From G963666935 sp963666935 (GTDB lineage Bacteria > Bacillota > Clostridia > Christensenellales > CAG-138), in the NCBI GenBank assembly GCA_963666935.1, contig OY762936.1:248001-312000 (forward strand): 64,000 nucleotides of DNA. Reading direction: 5' to 3'. Position 1 is the stretch's first letter; every line of letters begins with the position of its first letter. The notes below the pieces were generated by a model. It did no database searches, was not told the origin of the DNA, and saw only the letters and a list, made by a program, of their open reading frames with translations. This document shows, piece after piece, positions 35,319-43,747 of the stretch. A program made the translations under genes and the position numbers.

Positions 35319-36265
35319 TATTTTTTCTCCTCCTGATCCGCAGTGGGCGTCACTGAGTATTTTTTGTTCAGTATCATGTTGACAATGATCATAAGAATGC
35401 TGCTCAGCGTCCAGTAGATGGCAAATGCGGCATTGTACTTTAGGCAGATCCAAACGGACATGACGGGAAATATATACATCATCATCTTACCGGTCTGGCC
35501 CGCCTGGTTGTTGGCCTGTTGGGGCTGGCCTTTCTGCATGAGCCATGCGGAAAGGAAGTTGGTTCCGCCCGCCAAAATGGGGAAGATGAACCAGCCGTTG
35601 TTATGCCCGGCATACAGATCCACAAGGGGCTGCACGGCGTTATTGTAAGCGGTAATCGCTGTGTCGGTATTTTGGAAGGTATACGCGCCATTCACCTGGG
35701 TCGCCACGCCGATCTGCACCAGCTTTTCCCAGACGGCGGGATTATTTTTCAAGAAGAGAAGCTGATCCAGATTCTTAATGGAGAAAAATTCGGTAGCCTT
35801 CATGATCACCGGGGAAAGCCCGTTGTCCGGCTGCCAGATATTATTGATCCAAAGAAATTTAAAGGTAGCCATAATCTTTTCGGGAGCGTCCGAAACCAAA
35901 AGGCGGATGGTTTCCTCATAGCCCCAGTACCGGAACGCCGCGATAAAGCAGAAGAACAGGGGCATGGTAATGAGCATTGGGAGGCAGCTCCCCCACATGC
36001 TCACGTTGTTTTCTTTCATAACCTTGCGCTGCGCCACACTGGCCTGTTTGGGATCGTTGGCATGTTTTTTCTGAACCTTTTGAAGTTCCGGCTGAATCCT
36101 TGCCATGGCGGCACTGGACTTGCGCATTTTAATATCAGAAACCAGGGTGAGGGCCTTAAGCACCACCGTGCAGATAAGGATGGTGAGAAAAACGCTTTCT
36201 ACGCTTCCATTGACCCACCGCATGGCCTCCAGAAACCAAGTTGTTAAAAAGAAACCATTTTGCAT
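35318..36265 (-). CDS. yidC: Membrane protein insertase YidC (SpoIIIJ/OxaA type)
   Basis: Inserts and folds membrane proteins alone or with Sec. It has 315 residues with five membrane helices and no large periplasmic domain, as in Gram-positive bacteria. The hydrophilic-groove arginine is in DIKMRKSSAAM (about 46-50), and the cytoplasmic hairpin IQPELQKVQKKHANDPKQ is characteristic. No lipobox is seen at the N-terminus. The external region between helices 2 and 3 is longer than usual, about 80 residues (KNLDQLLFLKNNPAVWEKL). It overlaps yidD by 22 bases and jag by one. In spore formers this protein can serve SpoIIIA-SpoIIQ channel assembly. Confidence 0.92.
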   Translation of the reverse strand: MQNGFFLTTWFLEAMRWVNGSVESVFLTILICTVVLKALTLVSDIKMRKSSAAMARIQPELQKVQKKHANDPKQASVAQRKVMKENNVSMWGSCLPMLITMPLFFCFIAAFRYWGYEETIRLLVSDAPEKIMATFKFLWINNIWQPDNGLSPVIMKATEFFSIKNLDQLLFLKNNPAVWEKLVQIGVATQVNGAYTFQNTDTAITAYNNAVQPLVDLYAGHNNGWFIFPILAGGTNFLSAWLMQKGQPQQANNQAGQTGKMMMYIFPVMSVWICLKYNAAFAIYWTLSSILMIIVNMILNKKYSVTPTADQEEKK

Positions 36266-36531
36266 GGCTTGTCCTCTCTTTCTTCGGTCATCGTATTTTT
36301 TGTTTTCAATTCAGGAACAGGATCATAGCCGCCCAGCGAAAAAGGATTGCACCGAAGAATCCGCCACAGCGCCAAGAGCCCGCCCCGAATTACGCCGTGC
36401 CGCTCAATGGCAGTAAGGGCATAGGCGGAGCAGCTGGGCGAATAACGGCAGCATCCCGGGTGCATCGGAGAAATATAGAGCTGATAGCCGCGAATGAGCG
36501 ATATCAGAAATTTACGGGCAAATTTTTTCAT
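36244..36531 (-). CDS. yidD: Membrane protein insertion efficiency factor YidD
   Basis: A 95-residue protein that assists YidC. The family signature is complete: IRGYQLYISPMHPGCCRYSPSCSAYALTAIERHG in parts (YQLYISP, CCRYSPSCS with three cysteines, AIERHG) followed by RILRCNPFSLGGYDPVP. The first 20 residues form an amphipathic or membrane-associating helix. It overlaps rnpA upstream by four bases and yidC downstream by 22 bases. The C-terminal 20 residues are charged and variable. Confidence 0.95.
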   Translation of the reverse strand: MKKFARKFLISLIRGYQLYISPMHPGCCRYSPSCSAYALTAIERHGVIRGGLLALWRILRCNPFSLGGYDPVPELKTKNTMTEEREDKPCKMVSF

Positions 36532-36881
36532 AGCAGTTCCGGCTGTTCCTTAAAAAGGTCGGCTTTGCGCAACAAGTAGCGCATAGTAGATGAGATGGCG
36601 GTAAACTCCGCTTCCTTAACCGCGTCCCTGGCAATGAAAATGAGATCGTAGCCCGGCTTTACCTGGGCCAAATAGGGACGAAAGGCTTCCCTTAGCCTGC
36701 GCTTGACGCGGTTCCGTTCCACGCTGTTTCCTATTTTTTTGCTCACGGAGAGACCTACGTGCACCGTATTGTGCCTGACCCGGGTATAGATGAGTACAAG
36801 CTGTTTGGAGGGAACAGACTTCCCCTTATGATACACGTAACGAAATTGTTTTTTTCTTTTTAGCGAAAAACAGCGTTTCAA
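36528..36881 (-). CDS. rnpA: Ribonuclease P protein component
   Basis: Protein cofactor of the RNase P ribozyme that matures tRNA 5' ends. It has 117 residues. Landmarks are LKRKKQFRYVYHKGK at the N-terminus, and the RNR signature in ERNRVKRRLREAFR (about 55-68). The fold continues with GYDLIFIARDAVKEA. It is preceded by rpmH as in most bacteria, with a hairpin in the gap that probably reduces transcription from the ribosomal protein gene. Confidence 0.96.
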   Translation of the reverse strand: MKRCFSLKRKKQFRYVYHKGKSVPSKQLVLIYTRVRHNTVHVGLSVSKKIGNSVERNRVKRRLREAFRPYLAQVKPGYDLIFIARDAVKEAEFTAISSTMRYLLRKADLFKEQPELL

Positions 36882-36916
36882 TGTTTTTTTGGCGCTTTCT
36901 TCAAGATACAGAAAAA

Positions 36917-36943
36917 CTCACGGCAAGCAGCGCTTGCCGTGAA
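36917..36943 (-). terminator. Hairpin between rpmH and rnpA
   Basis: Minus strand ACGGCAAGCG, CTG, CTTGCCGT, then GAGTTTTTC. The T run is modest, so partial termination or attenuation is likely. Confidence 0.6.
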
Positions 36944-36964
36944 GCACACTTCGGCATATGATAA

Positions 36965-37099
36965 TTATGCGGAAAGCCTTTTTCTGCCCTTGAGTCTCCT
37001 GCGGGCAAGTACGTTTCTTCCGTTGGCAGTTTTCATGCGCTGCCGGAAGCCATGTACCTTTTTCCGCTGCCTTTTCTTAGGCTGGTACGTTTGAAGCAT
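36965..37099 (-). CDS. rpmH: 50S ribosomal protein L34
   Basis: A 44-residue, very basic protein of the large ribosomal subunit, found by translating the minus strand between rnpA and dnaA. It begins MLQTYQPKKRQRKKVHGF, continues with RMKTANGRNVLARRR and ends LKGRKRLSA, matching L34 throughout (family MKRTYQPKK...RKxHGFRxRMxTxxGRxVLxxRRxKGRxxLSA). AAGAGGTG precedes the start. It is transcribed away from dnaA, marking the left edge of the origin. Confidence 0.97.
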   Translation of the reverse strand: MLQTYQPKKRQRKKVHGFRQRMKTANGRNVLARRRLKGRKRLSA

Positions 37100-37464
37100 G
37101 GTTGCACCTCTTTCCAATGTATTTCAAGCCGTGGGTGTCACGGCCAGATTCCGTGTTTACAGTTTCAAATTATAATGGATGGAACAGAGGATTGTCAAGG
37201 ATTACACGGCCAGAAACCGGCGGCCTTGCACGCTATTTTTAGCAAAAATACTTGGATTGTATCTTTACCCCTATATGTTGTATTTCCTTTTCGGTTTCCT
37301 CACAAGGAAACAAATTTTTTCCTCCATCCTCTTGTAATGGAAATTCAGATTTGTTATCATAACTTTAAGAAGGGCCAGAAATGGCTTTTTGTCATCTTAT
37401 CAACGAATTATCAACAATGTTGATAACATTATCAAACCAATGTTGAAAACTTCATGAGGTTCTT
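37100..37464. other. oriC: Origin of replication, left part (rpmH-dnaA intergenic)
   Basis: This 365-base AT-rich gap holds a cluster of DnaA-box-like 9-mers just before dnaA: TTATCAACG (37397), TTATCAACA (37408), TGTTGATAA (37418, inverted) and TTATCAAAC (37429). The second and third form a palindrome. All differ from TTATCCACA by at least one base. The dnaA promoter probably overlaps these sites, allowing autoregulation. The A/T-rich stretch 37240-37340 is a candidate for unwinding. Confidence 0.75.
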
Positions 37465-38778
37465 ATGCAGGTAATCGCCATCTGGAATCGCTCCTTGGAA
37501 TTTTTAAAAAATGAAATGACAAATGTGAGCTACAATACTTGGATCTCCCCCATTCTTCCCGTATGCGTAGAAGGCGAGGAGGTCATTCTGCAAGCCCAAA
37601 ACGAAGTGGCCAAGAACACCTTGAAGAATCTGTATACAAACACGATTTCCTCGGCGGTGAGCAAGGCCGCGGACAAAGAGCTGCGGGTTTCTTTTATCAT
37701 CAAGTCTGAACGGGACAAGTATGAGGCGGATTTGCGAAGCGCCATGCCCGGGTCCGACTATATGCTCAACCCCAAGTTTACCTTTGAAAATTTCGTCATC
37801 GGCGGCAGCAATAACTTCGCCTATGCGGCAGCCAAGGCAGTTGCAGACAGCCCGGCAAAAGCATATAATCCCTTATTCATGTACGGGGGCGTAGGATTAG
37901 GGAAGACGCACCTGATGCACGCTATTGGAAACCAAATTAAAGAAAGTTTTTCGCATTATAGGATCATGTACGTTACCAGCGAGACTTTTACCTATGAGCT
38001 GATCCAATCCATTCAGGAAAACACCAACTCCCAGTTCCGTAGTAAGTACCGCAACGTGGATGTGCTCATGGTGGACGATATTCAGTTTATCTCCGGCAAA
38101 GTTTCCACCCAGGAAGAGTTCTTCAATACCTTCAACGCTTTGCAAACCAACGGTAAACAGATCGTTTTAAGCTCCGATAAGCCGCCCAAAGAAATGATTA
38201 CACTGGAAGAACGGCTTCGCTCCCGCTTTGAAGGTGGATTAATTACGGATATTCAACTACCAGATCTGGAAACCAGAATCGCCATCTTAAAAAAGAAGGC
38301 GCTTGTGGAGAACATCGACATCGATGAAGATGTTCTTTCCTTCATTGCAGAAAAGGTGAATTCCAATATCCGCCAGCTGGAAGGTTCTCTCACCCGGGTT
38401 ATCGCCTATTCCAAGCTGACCGGAAAGCCTGTGAATCTCACGTTGGCAGATACCGCTCTCAGGGACATAATTGCAGGCTATGAGGATCGCAGAGTTACCA
38501 TCGAGCTGATTCAGCAGATTGTGGCAGATTATTACGACATTGATCTTTCGGGCCTTTCTTCTCAGCGGCGTACCGCAGAACTTGCCCATCCTAGGCAGAT
38601 TGCCATGTATCTTTGCCGGGAAATGACAGATGTTTCTTTAAAGAATATTGGGAAAAACTTTGGGGGTCGCGATTATTCCACCGTCATCAGTGCTTGTAAT
38701 AAAGTATCCGATGATATCAAAGGCAATAAGAGCCTAGAACTGGAACTGGACGACATTAAAAAACGAATTAAAAAATAA
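37465..38778 (+). CDS. dnaA: Chromosomal replication initiator protein DnaA
   Basis: Initiator ATPase that binds DnaA boxes and opens oriC. It has 437 residues. Domain I (1-80) includes NVSYNTWISPI, and the linker domain II is short. The AAA domain III begins at NPKFTFENFVIG with Walker A GGVGLGKTHLMHAIG (about 142-156), Walker B VDVLMVDDIQFISGK and sensor LSSDKPPKEM. Domain IV contains the DNA-binding signature HPRQIAMYLCREMTDVSLKNIG in parts (LAHPRQIAMYL, GRDYSTVISA). GAGG lies nine bases before the start. It marks the switch in coding-strand bias. Confidence 0.97.
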   Translation: MQVIAIWNRSLEFLKNEMTNVSYNTWISPILPVCVEGEEVILQAQNEVAKNTLKNLYTNTISSAVSKAADKELRVSFIIKSERDKYEADLRSAMPGSDYMLNPKFTFENFVIGGSNNFAYAAAKAVADSPAKAYNPLFMYGGVGLGKTHLMHAIGNQIKESFSHYRIMYVTSETFTYELIQSIQENTNSQFRSKYRNVDVLMVDDIQFISGKVSTQEEFFNTFNALQTNGKQIVLSSDKPPKEMITLEERLRSRFEGGLITDIQLPDLETRIAILKKKALVENIDIDEDVLSFIAEKVNSNIRQLEGSLTRVIAYSKLTGKPVNLTLADTALRDIIAGYEDRRVTIELIQQIVADYYDIDLSGLSSQRRTAELAHPRQIAMYLCREMTDVSLKNIGKNFGGRDYSTVISACNKVSDDIKGNKSLELELDDIKKRIKK

Positions 38779-39013
38779 TCAACATATATTGATAACCTGT
38801 GTTGATTTCACATAAGCTAATTATTGATAATGTGGATAAAAGGGAAAACGTTGACAACCTTAATACTTTCTTCCCGGTTTTTAACTTAGTTTTCCACAGG
38901 AAAAATCCAGAAAGAAAGCCAGAATTTTAAAGTTCTCCACGGTTTCAACGCTTCTATTAAAACCATTACAAGAAAGAAATATAGAAAACCAATCCATGAA
39001 AGGGGAAATATAC
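38779..39013. other. oriC: Origin of replication, right part (dnaA-dnaN intergenic)
   Basis: AT-rich spacer with one perfect DnaA box on the minus strand (TGTGGATAA, 38832-38840) and near matches TTTTCCACA (38889) and several TTGATAA/TGTTGAT units at 38780-38830. With the left cluster this gives the bipartite layout known from Firmicutes, boxes on both sides of dnaA. GC is visibly lower than in the flanking genes. Confidence 0.75.
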
Positions 39014-40120
39014 ATGCGTTTTACCATTGATACACAAGATCTCAATGCCGGGATCTCCATAGTTATAAAAGCCCTCGGGAGCAGAACTACGGTAAATATT
39101 CTCGAAGGAATTTATACGGAAGCTTCTGGAGACAATGTGTTGTTGCGCTGTACGGATTTATCGCTACAAATTGAAACCATACTGCCTGCAGCTGTGGAAG
39201 AAGAAGGCGCATGCGTGCTTCCGGGCCGTCTTTTTTCTGAACTAGTGCGAAGACTTCCAGGCGAAACCACTTCCATAAAATCCGAAGAGAGTACGGTTCA
39301 TATTGAAAGCGGAAGGGCAAAAACCGCGGTGCAAAGCGAAAACGCGAAGGATTTTCACAACATGCCGGACGTGCGGCAGGAATTTGCCGTATCCATTCAA
39401 AAAGGCGTATTTAAAAATATGATCCGCCAGTGTATTTTTGCTACAGCGCAGGATGACTCCAAACCAATTCTCACGGGCGTACTCTTTGAAATCTGTGGTA
39501 ATACCTTAAGTATGGTGGCGCTGGACGGTTATCGGCTGGCCCTCAGAAAAGAAAATATCGCCGAAGATATTGGAGAGCAGAGTGTTGTAATTCCCGCCCG
39601 TAGCCTCATTGAAATCGGGAAAACATTGGAAGATAGTGAGGATAAGGTGAAGGTAATCTTCTCCAAAACCCATGTGATGATTGATATGGGATATACTCAT
39701 ATCACCACCAGACTCATGGATGGCGAATTCATTCGCTATAAGCAGATTCTTCCGTCCACCCATACCACGCGGGTGCGGATCAGCCGCCAGGAACTACTCG
39801 ATAGCATTGAAAGGGTTTCCCTCATGGCCCGGGAAAGCAAAAAGAACCACATCAAATTTACGTTTGAAGGGGATATCCTTACCGTATCTGCCAACAGCGA
39901 TATCGGCAACAGCAGCGAGGAAATCATGATCGACAGTAAGGGCAGTGACATCGATATTGCCTTTAATGCAAAATTTTTCAGCGACGTGCTTAAGGTATTG
40001 GACGATTCTGACGTCTATCTGGATATGAACAACAACATCAGCCCCTGTGTAGTGATGCCCGTTCAGGGGGAAAGCTATTACTACCTGATTCTTCCCGTAA
40101 GGCTATTTTCTGGGATTTAA
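39014..40120 (+). CDS. dnaN: DNA polymerase III subunit beta (sliding clamp)
   Basis: Processivity clamp of the replisome. The start at 39014 (MRFTIDTQDL) follows AAGGGGAAA; an ATG 18 bases earlier would place the ribosome site inside the gene. It has 368 residues in three similar domains. Landmarks are VNILEGIYTEA, the MPDVRQEF segment before domain 2, ILTGVLFEICGNTLSMVALDGYRLA (parts) and the C-terminal end YYYLILPVRL, equivalent to the MP(V/M)R(L/I) tail that lines the client peptide pocket. It looks complete. Confidence 0.96.
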   Translation: MRFTIDTQDLNAGISIVIKALGSRTTVNILEGIYTEASGDNVLLRCTDLSLQIETILPAAVEEEGACVLPGRLFSELVRRLPGETTSIKSEESTVHIESGRAKTAVQSENAKDFHNMPDVRQEFAVSIQKGVFKNMIRQCIFATAQDDSKPILTGVLFEICGNTLSMVALDGYRLALRKENIAEDIGEQSVVIPARSLIEIGKTLEDSEDKVKVIFSKTHVMIDMGYTHITTRLMDGEFIRYKQILPSTHTTRVRISRQELLDSIERVSLMARESKKNHIKFTFEGDILTVSANSDIGNSSEEIMIDSKGSDIDIAFNAKFFSDVLKVLDDSDVYLDMNNNISPCVVMPVQGESYYYLILPVRLFSGI

Positions 40121-40173
40121 TGCGCATTATTTATAAGGACACTAACCTCCCTTATATAGACTTCGTAAACCTC

Positions 40174-40320
40174 CGTTTTTTTTCTAAGTGCCCCGAAGGG
40201 GTATAAAGAAAAAAAACAAAAGATAGCGAAAAGATTCTAATGACAAAGCCTTTCGAGGCTTCACGCAAAAACAGGCCAAATATTTGGTCTGTTTTTTTAC
40301 TGCACCTCACCTGAGGTGTT
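40174..40320 (+). repeat. Composite intergenic repeat, copy D
   Basis: TTTTTTTTCT and AAAGAAAAAAAA enclose an inner hairpin AAGTGCCCCGAAGGGGTAT, then CAAAAGAT, CCTTTCGAGGCTTCAC, a terminator-like AAACAGGCCAAA/TTTGGTCTGTTTTTTT stem and CACCTCACCTGAGG. It occupies the gap between dnaN and recF, where many Firmicutes carry the S4-domain gene yaaA. No gene is seen between 40121 and 40449. Confidence 0.75.
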
Positions 40321-40449
40321 TAAAGGAGACGGGTTTTGTGAATAATCCTGGTTGAAACAGCTTCTACTTATTATAATAATCATCATTGAAAAAGACGGAC
40401 CTTTATGGTAAAATATAAATGCAAAAAAAGAGGAAACCGGCGGTACAAA

Positions 40450-41541
40450 ATGCTTGTAAAAAAGCTCAGGTTAAATCAATACCGAAATTATGAATCGCTG
40501 GAGTTGCGTCCCCAAACAGGGATCAATGTGATTGTAGGCAACAATGCCCAAGGAAAGACGAACGCCGCAGAAGCGATTTTTTTATGTGCATTTGGCCGGT
40601 CTCACAAGACAAACAGAGATTCGGAATTGATCATGCACGGCTGCGCCGGCGGATACGTGGGACTGGACGCGCAGGGCGCTATGGGTACCCGTAAAATCGA
40701 AATTAAGCTCCGGGAAGGCGAGAACAAAAAGATCTTTTTGGATACAGTTCTGGCTCAGCGCACCGGGGAGCTCATGGGGCTGCTAAACGTGGTGATGTTT
40801 TCTCCCGAGGACCTGTCGTTGGTGAAGGACGGTCCTATGGAGCGCCGACGGTTTCTGGATATGGAGATCTCCCAGATTAAGCCTGCCTACTACTATCGGC
40901 TGCAGCAGTACAACGCTGCCCTGCGGCAGCGCAATGCCCTGTTAAAGGACGGCGGGGAAATCAAGCCCGGCGTGCTTTTGGCTTGGGATGAGCAACTTGC
41001 GGCGCTAGGGGAATTCCTTATCCGGGAGCGGATGGCCTTTGTGGACGGGATTTCCACCTTGGCACGGGACGTCTGTCGGAATATCACTGGCGGAAAGGAA
41101 TCGCTGAATTTATGCTATCGCTCCTGCGTGGAACCGGAGGGAAACGTAAAAGAGGCACTCTTTTGCGCCTTGGGGGAAAGCGCGTTGGATGATCTTCGGC
41201 GGGGATATACCACTGTGGGCCCGCACCGGGACGACCTTGCGGTTTCTCTGGGAGATATGGACGTGCGCACCTATGGTTCTCAGGGGCAGCAGCGCACTGC
41301 AGCGCTGTCCTTAAAGCTGGCGGAGTTGCACTTTTTAAAGGGCGTTCGCGGCGAGCCTCCCGTGCTGATTTTAGACGATGTGCTTTCGGAGCTGGACGAA
41401 GATCGGCAGCGGCTGCTCTTCGAGTCCATGCGGGACTGCCAGTGCTTTTTGACCTGTACGTCTCTGGAGCTCCCTTTGCGGGCAGGGTTAAAGGACGTGG
41501 CGGTATTTACCTGCAAAGCCGGAACCATTCAGGAAGGGTAA
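40450..41541 (+). CDS. recF: DNA replication and repair protein RecF
   Basis: SMC-like ATPase that helps load RecA at gaps. The start MLVKKLRLNQYRNYE at 40450 is preferred because the family begins with this strand; a 15-codon longer frame exists. It has 363 residues. Walker A is VGNNAQGKTNAAEAI (about 31-45), then MFSPEDLSLVKDGPMERRRFLD, the ABC signature YGSQGQQRTAALSLKLAE and Walker B VLILDDVLSELDEDRQ. It is separated from dnaN by a repeat and followed after six bases by remB. Confidence 0.95.
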   Translation: MLVKKLRLNQYRNYESLELRPQTGINVIVGNNAQGKTNAAEAIFLCAFGRSHKTNRDSELIMHGCAGGYVGLDAQGAMGTRKIEIKLREGENKKIFLDTVLAQRTGELMGLLNVVMFSPEDLSLVKDGPMERRRFLDMEISQIKPAYYYRLQQYNAALRQRNALLKDGGEIKPGVLLAWDEQLAALGEFLIRERMAFVDGISTLARDVCRNITGGKESLNLCYRSCVEPEGNVKEALFCALGESALDDLRRGYTTVGPHRDDLAVSLGDMDVRTYGSQGQQRTAALSLKLAELHFLKGVRGEPPVLILDDVLSELDEDRQRLLFESMRDCQCFLTCTSLELPLRAGLKDVAVFTCKAGTIQEG

Positions 41542-41547
41542 AAAGCG

Positions 41548-41808
41548 ATGTATCTCCATATCGGCGGGGAATCCGTGATGGACGACAAGGACATCATTGC
41601 TCTGATTCCCAGGAAAAACGTATTAATCTCCCGGGATACCCGAAGTTGTATTGCGGACGCCATCGGCAGCGGAAAGATTCAATCGGTGTCCGGCGAATCG
41701 CAAAAGACTTATATTATATGCCAAAAGGGAAAACTCACGGTATATGCCTCCCCCATCTCCTCCATTACGCTGATGCGGCGGGGCAACCAGGGAAAGGAAA
41801 TAGAATGA
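41548..41808 (+). CDS. remB: Extracellular matrix regulator RemB-like protein (DUF370)
   Basis: An 86-residue protein between recF and gyrB, the position of yaaB/remB in Bacillus. MYLHIGGESVMDDKDIIALI and ISSITLMRRG match the DUF370/RemB family (landmarks YLHIG and LIPRKN). In B. subtilis RemA and RemB influence biofilm matrix and osmoprotectant genes; RemA is a DNA-wrapping protein. Whether this one binds DNA is unknown. The stop overlaps the gyrB start as ATGA. The family call rests on both sequence and position. Confidence 0.85.
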   Translation: MYLHIGGESVMDDKDIIALIPRKNVLISRDTRSCIADAIGSGKIQSVSGESQKTYIICQKGKLTVYASPISSITLMRRGNQGKEIE

Positions 41809-43733
41809 ACGAAAACAGCTACGATGCATCCGAAATTCAGGTTCTAGAAGGACTTGAGGCGGTGAAGCGGCGGCCAGGCATGTACATCGGCTCCACAGAC
41901 GTCCGGGGTCTGCACCACCTGGTGAAGGAACTGGTGGATAACTCCATCGACGAGGCGCTGGCGGGCTACTGTACCCATATCGAAGTGAACATTCATCCGG
42001 ACAGCTCCATTACCGTTTGCGACAACGGCCGCGGCATTCCGGTAGATATGCACGAAAAGACGGGAAAAAATGCCCTTGAGGTGGCGTTGACCATGCTCCA
42101 CGCAGGCGGCAAGTTCGGCGGTGGAGGCTATAAGGTTTCCGGTGGGCTCCACGGTGTGGGGCTTTCGGTGGTGAACGCCCTGTCCAAAACCTTAACCGCG
42201 GAAGTCTGTCGGGAAGGCAAGGTATACAGGCAAATGTATGTGAAGGGCGATCCCGTCACCGGCGTTGAGATGGTGGGAACTTGCGACCCAAGTAAATCCG
42301 GCACCGCCATCACTTATATGGCCAACGACGAGATCTTCGACGAGGTGGACTACCACTTTGATACCCTGACTACCCGGATGCGGGAGCTGGCCTTTTTGAA
42401 CAAAGGGATTACCATTACCGTTACCGATGAGCGGGAAGAAGGCAAAACAAAAAGCTATTTCTACGAAGGAGGCATCGTTTCCTTCGTCAAGCATTTAAAT
42501 AAAAACAAGGATGTGCTCTACGACGAGCCCATCTATCTGGAGGGCAGTAAAGACGAGCCTCAAAAGGATGAGACGGCCAACGTGGAGGTGGCCATGCAGT
42601 ACAACACGGACTATAACGAGAGCGTGTTCACCTTCGCCAACAACATTAATACCATTGAAGGTGGCAGCCACCTTGTGGGCTTCCGTTCGGCGCTAACCCG
42701 GGCTGTGAACGACTACGCCCGCAAGTATAAGATCCTTAAGGAAAACGATCAGAACCTTTCCGGCGAGGACATCCGCGAAGGGCTCACCGCCATCATCAGC
42801 GTAAAGCTCACAGAACCCCAGTTCGAAGGGCAGACCAAAACCAAGCTGGGCAACGCCTATATTCGCACCTTAGTGGACAATGTGGTGGGCAGCGGCTTAG
42901 CCGAGTACCTTGAGGAGCATCCTCCTGTGGCCCGGCAGATCATCGAAAAGTGCATTACTGCCTCCCGGGCTCGGGAAGCGGCGCGCAAAGCCCGGGAGCT
43001 AACCCGGCGCAAGACCGCGCTGGATACCACCAGCCTACCCGGCAAGCTGGCAGATTGCAGCGAAAAGGATCCGGCCCTTTGTGAGATTTTCCTTGTAGAG
43101 GGCGACAGCGCAGGCGGCAGCGCAAAACAGGGCCGCAACCCGGCGTTTCAGGCGATTCTTCCCCTTCGCGGTAAAATTCTCAACGTGGAAAAGACAAGGC
43201 TGGATAAGATCCTGGCAAATAACGAAATTCGCTCCATGATTACGGCCTTCGGCGCGGGCATCGACGCGGATTTCGACGATACCAGGCTCCGCTACCACAA
43301 AATCGTTTGCATGACGGACGCGGACGTGGACGGCAGTCACATACGGATTTTGATGCTCACTTTTTTTTACCGCCACATGCGGCCGCTGATTGAAAAGGGC
43401 TACGTGTATATCGCGCAGCCACCGCTGTATAAAGTTTCCCGGGGCAAGGGAACTTGGTACGCCTATTCCGACGAGCAGCTCGAGCAGATTTTAACCGAGA
43501 TCGGCCGCGACCCTAAACCACTCATCAATCGCTATAAAGGGTTGGGCGAGATGAATCCGGACCAGCTTTGGGAAACTACCATGGACCCGGAAAAACGAAT
43601 CATGCTCAAGGTGCATTTGGAGGACGCCATCCGGGCGGACGAGATTTTCACCACGCTCATGGGAGACAAGGTGGAACCCCGGCGGGAGTTCATTGAGCAG
43701 AACAGCAAACTGGTCAAGAATCTGGACGTATAG
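41805..43733 (+). CDS. gyrB: DNA gyrase subunit B
   Basis: ATPase subunit of gyrase, 642 residues. The start at 41805 overlaps remB, with GGAAAGGAA upstream. The GHKL ATPase shows ELVDNSIDEALAG (Asn and Glu contacts), VCDNGRGIPVD and GGLHGVGLSVVNALS. The TOPRIM part has EIFLVEGDSAGGSAKQGR and the metal-binding MTDADVDGSHI. The C-terminal GLGEMNPDQLWETTMDP is intact. gyrA follows after 14 bases. Confidence 0.97.
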   Translation: MNENSYDASEIQVLEGLEAVKRRPGMYIGSTDVRGLHHLVKELVDNSIDEALAGYCTHIEVNIHPDSSITVCDNGRGIPVDMHEKTGKNALEVALTMLHAGGKFGGGGYKVSGGLHGVGLSVVNALSKTLTAEVCREGKVYRQMYVKGDPVTGVEMVGTCDPSKSGTAITYMANDEIFDEVDYHFDTLTTRMRELAFLNKGITITVTDEREEGKTKSYFYEGGIVSFVKHLNKNKDVLYDEPIYLEGSKDEPQKDETANVEVAMQYNTDYNESVFTFANNINTIEGGSHLVGFRSALTRAVNDYARKYKILKENDQNLSGEDIREGLTAIISVKLTEPQFEGQTKTKLGNAYIRTLVDNVVGSGLAEYLEEHPPVARQIIEKCITASRAREAARKARELTRRKTALDTTSLPGKLADCSEKDPALCEIFLVEGDSAGGSAKQGRNPAFQAILPLRGKILNVEKTRLDKILANNEIRSMITAFGAGIDADFDDTRLRYHKIVCMTDADVDGSHIRILMLTFFYRHMRPLIEKGYVYIAQPPLYKVSRGKGTWYAYSDEQLEQILTEIGRDPKPLINRYKGLGEMNPDQLWETTMDPEKRIMLKVHLEDAIRADEIFTTLMGDKVEPRREFIEQNSKLVKNLDV

Positions 43734-43747
43734 GCAAGGAGTAAACC

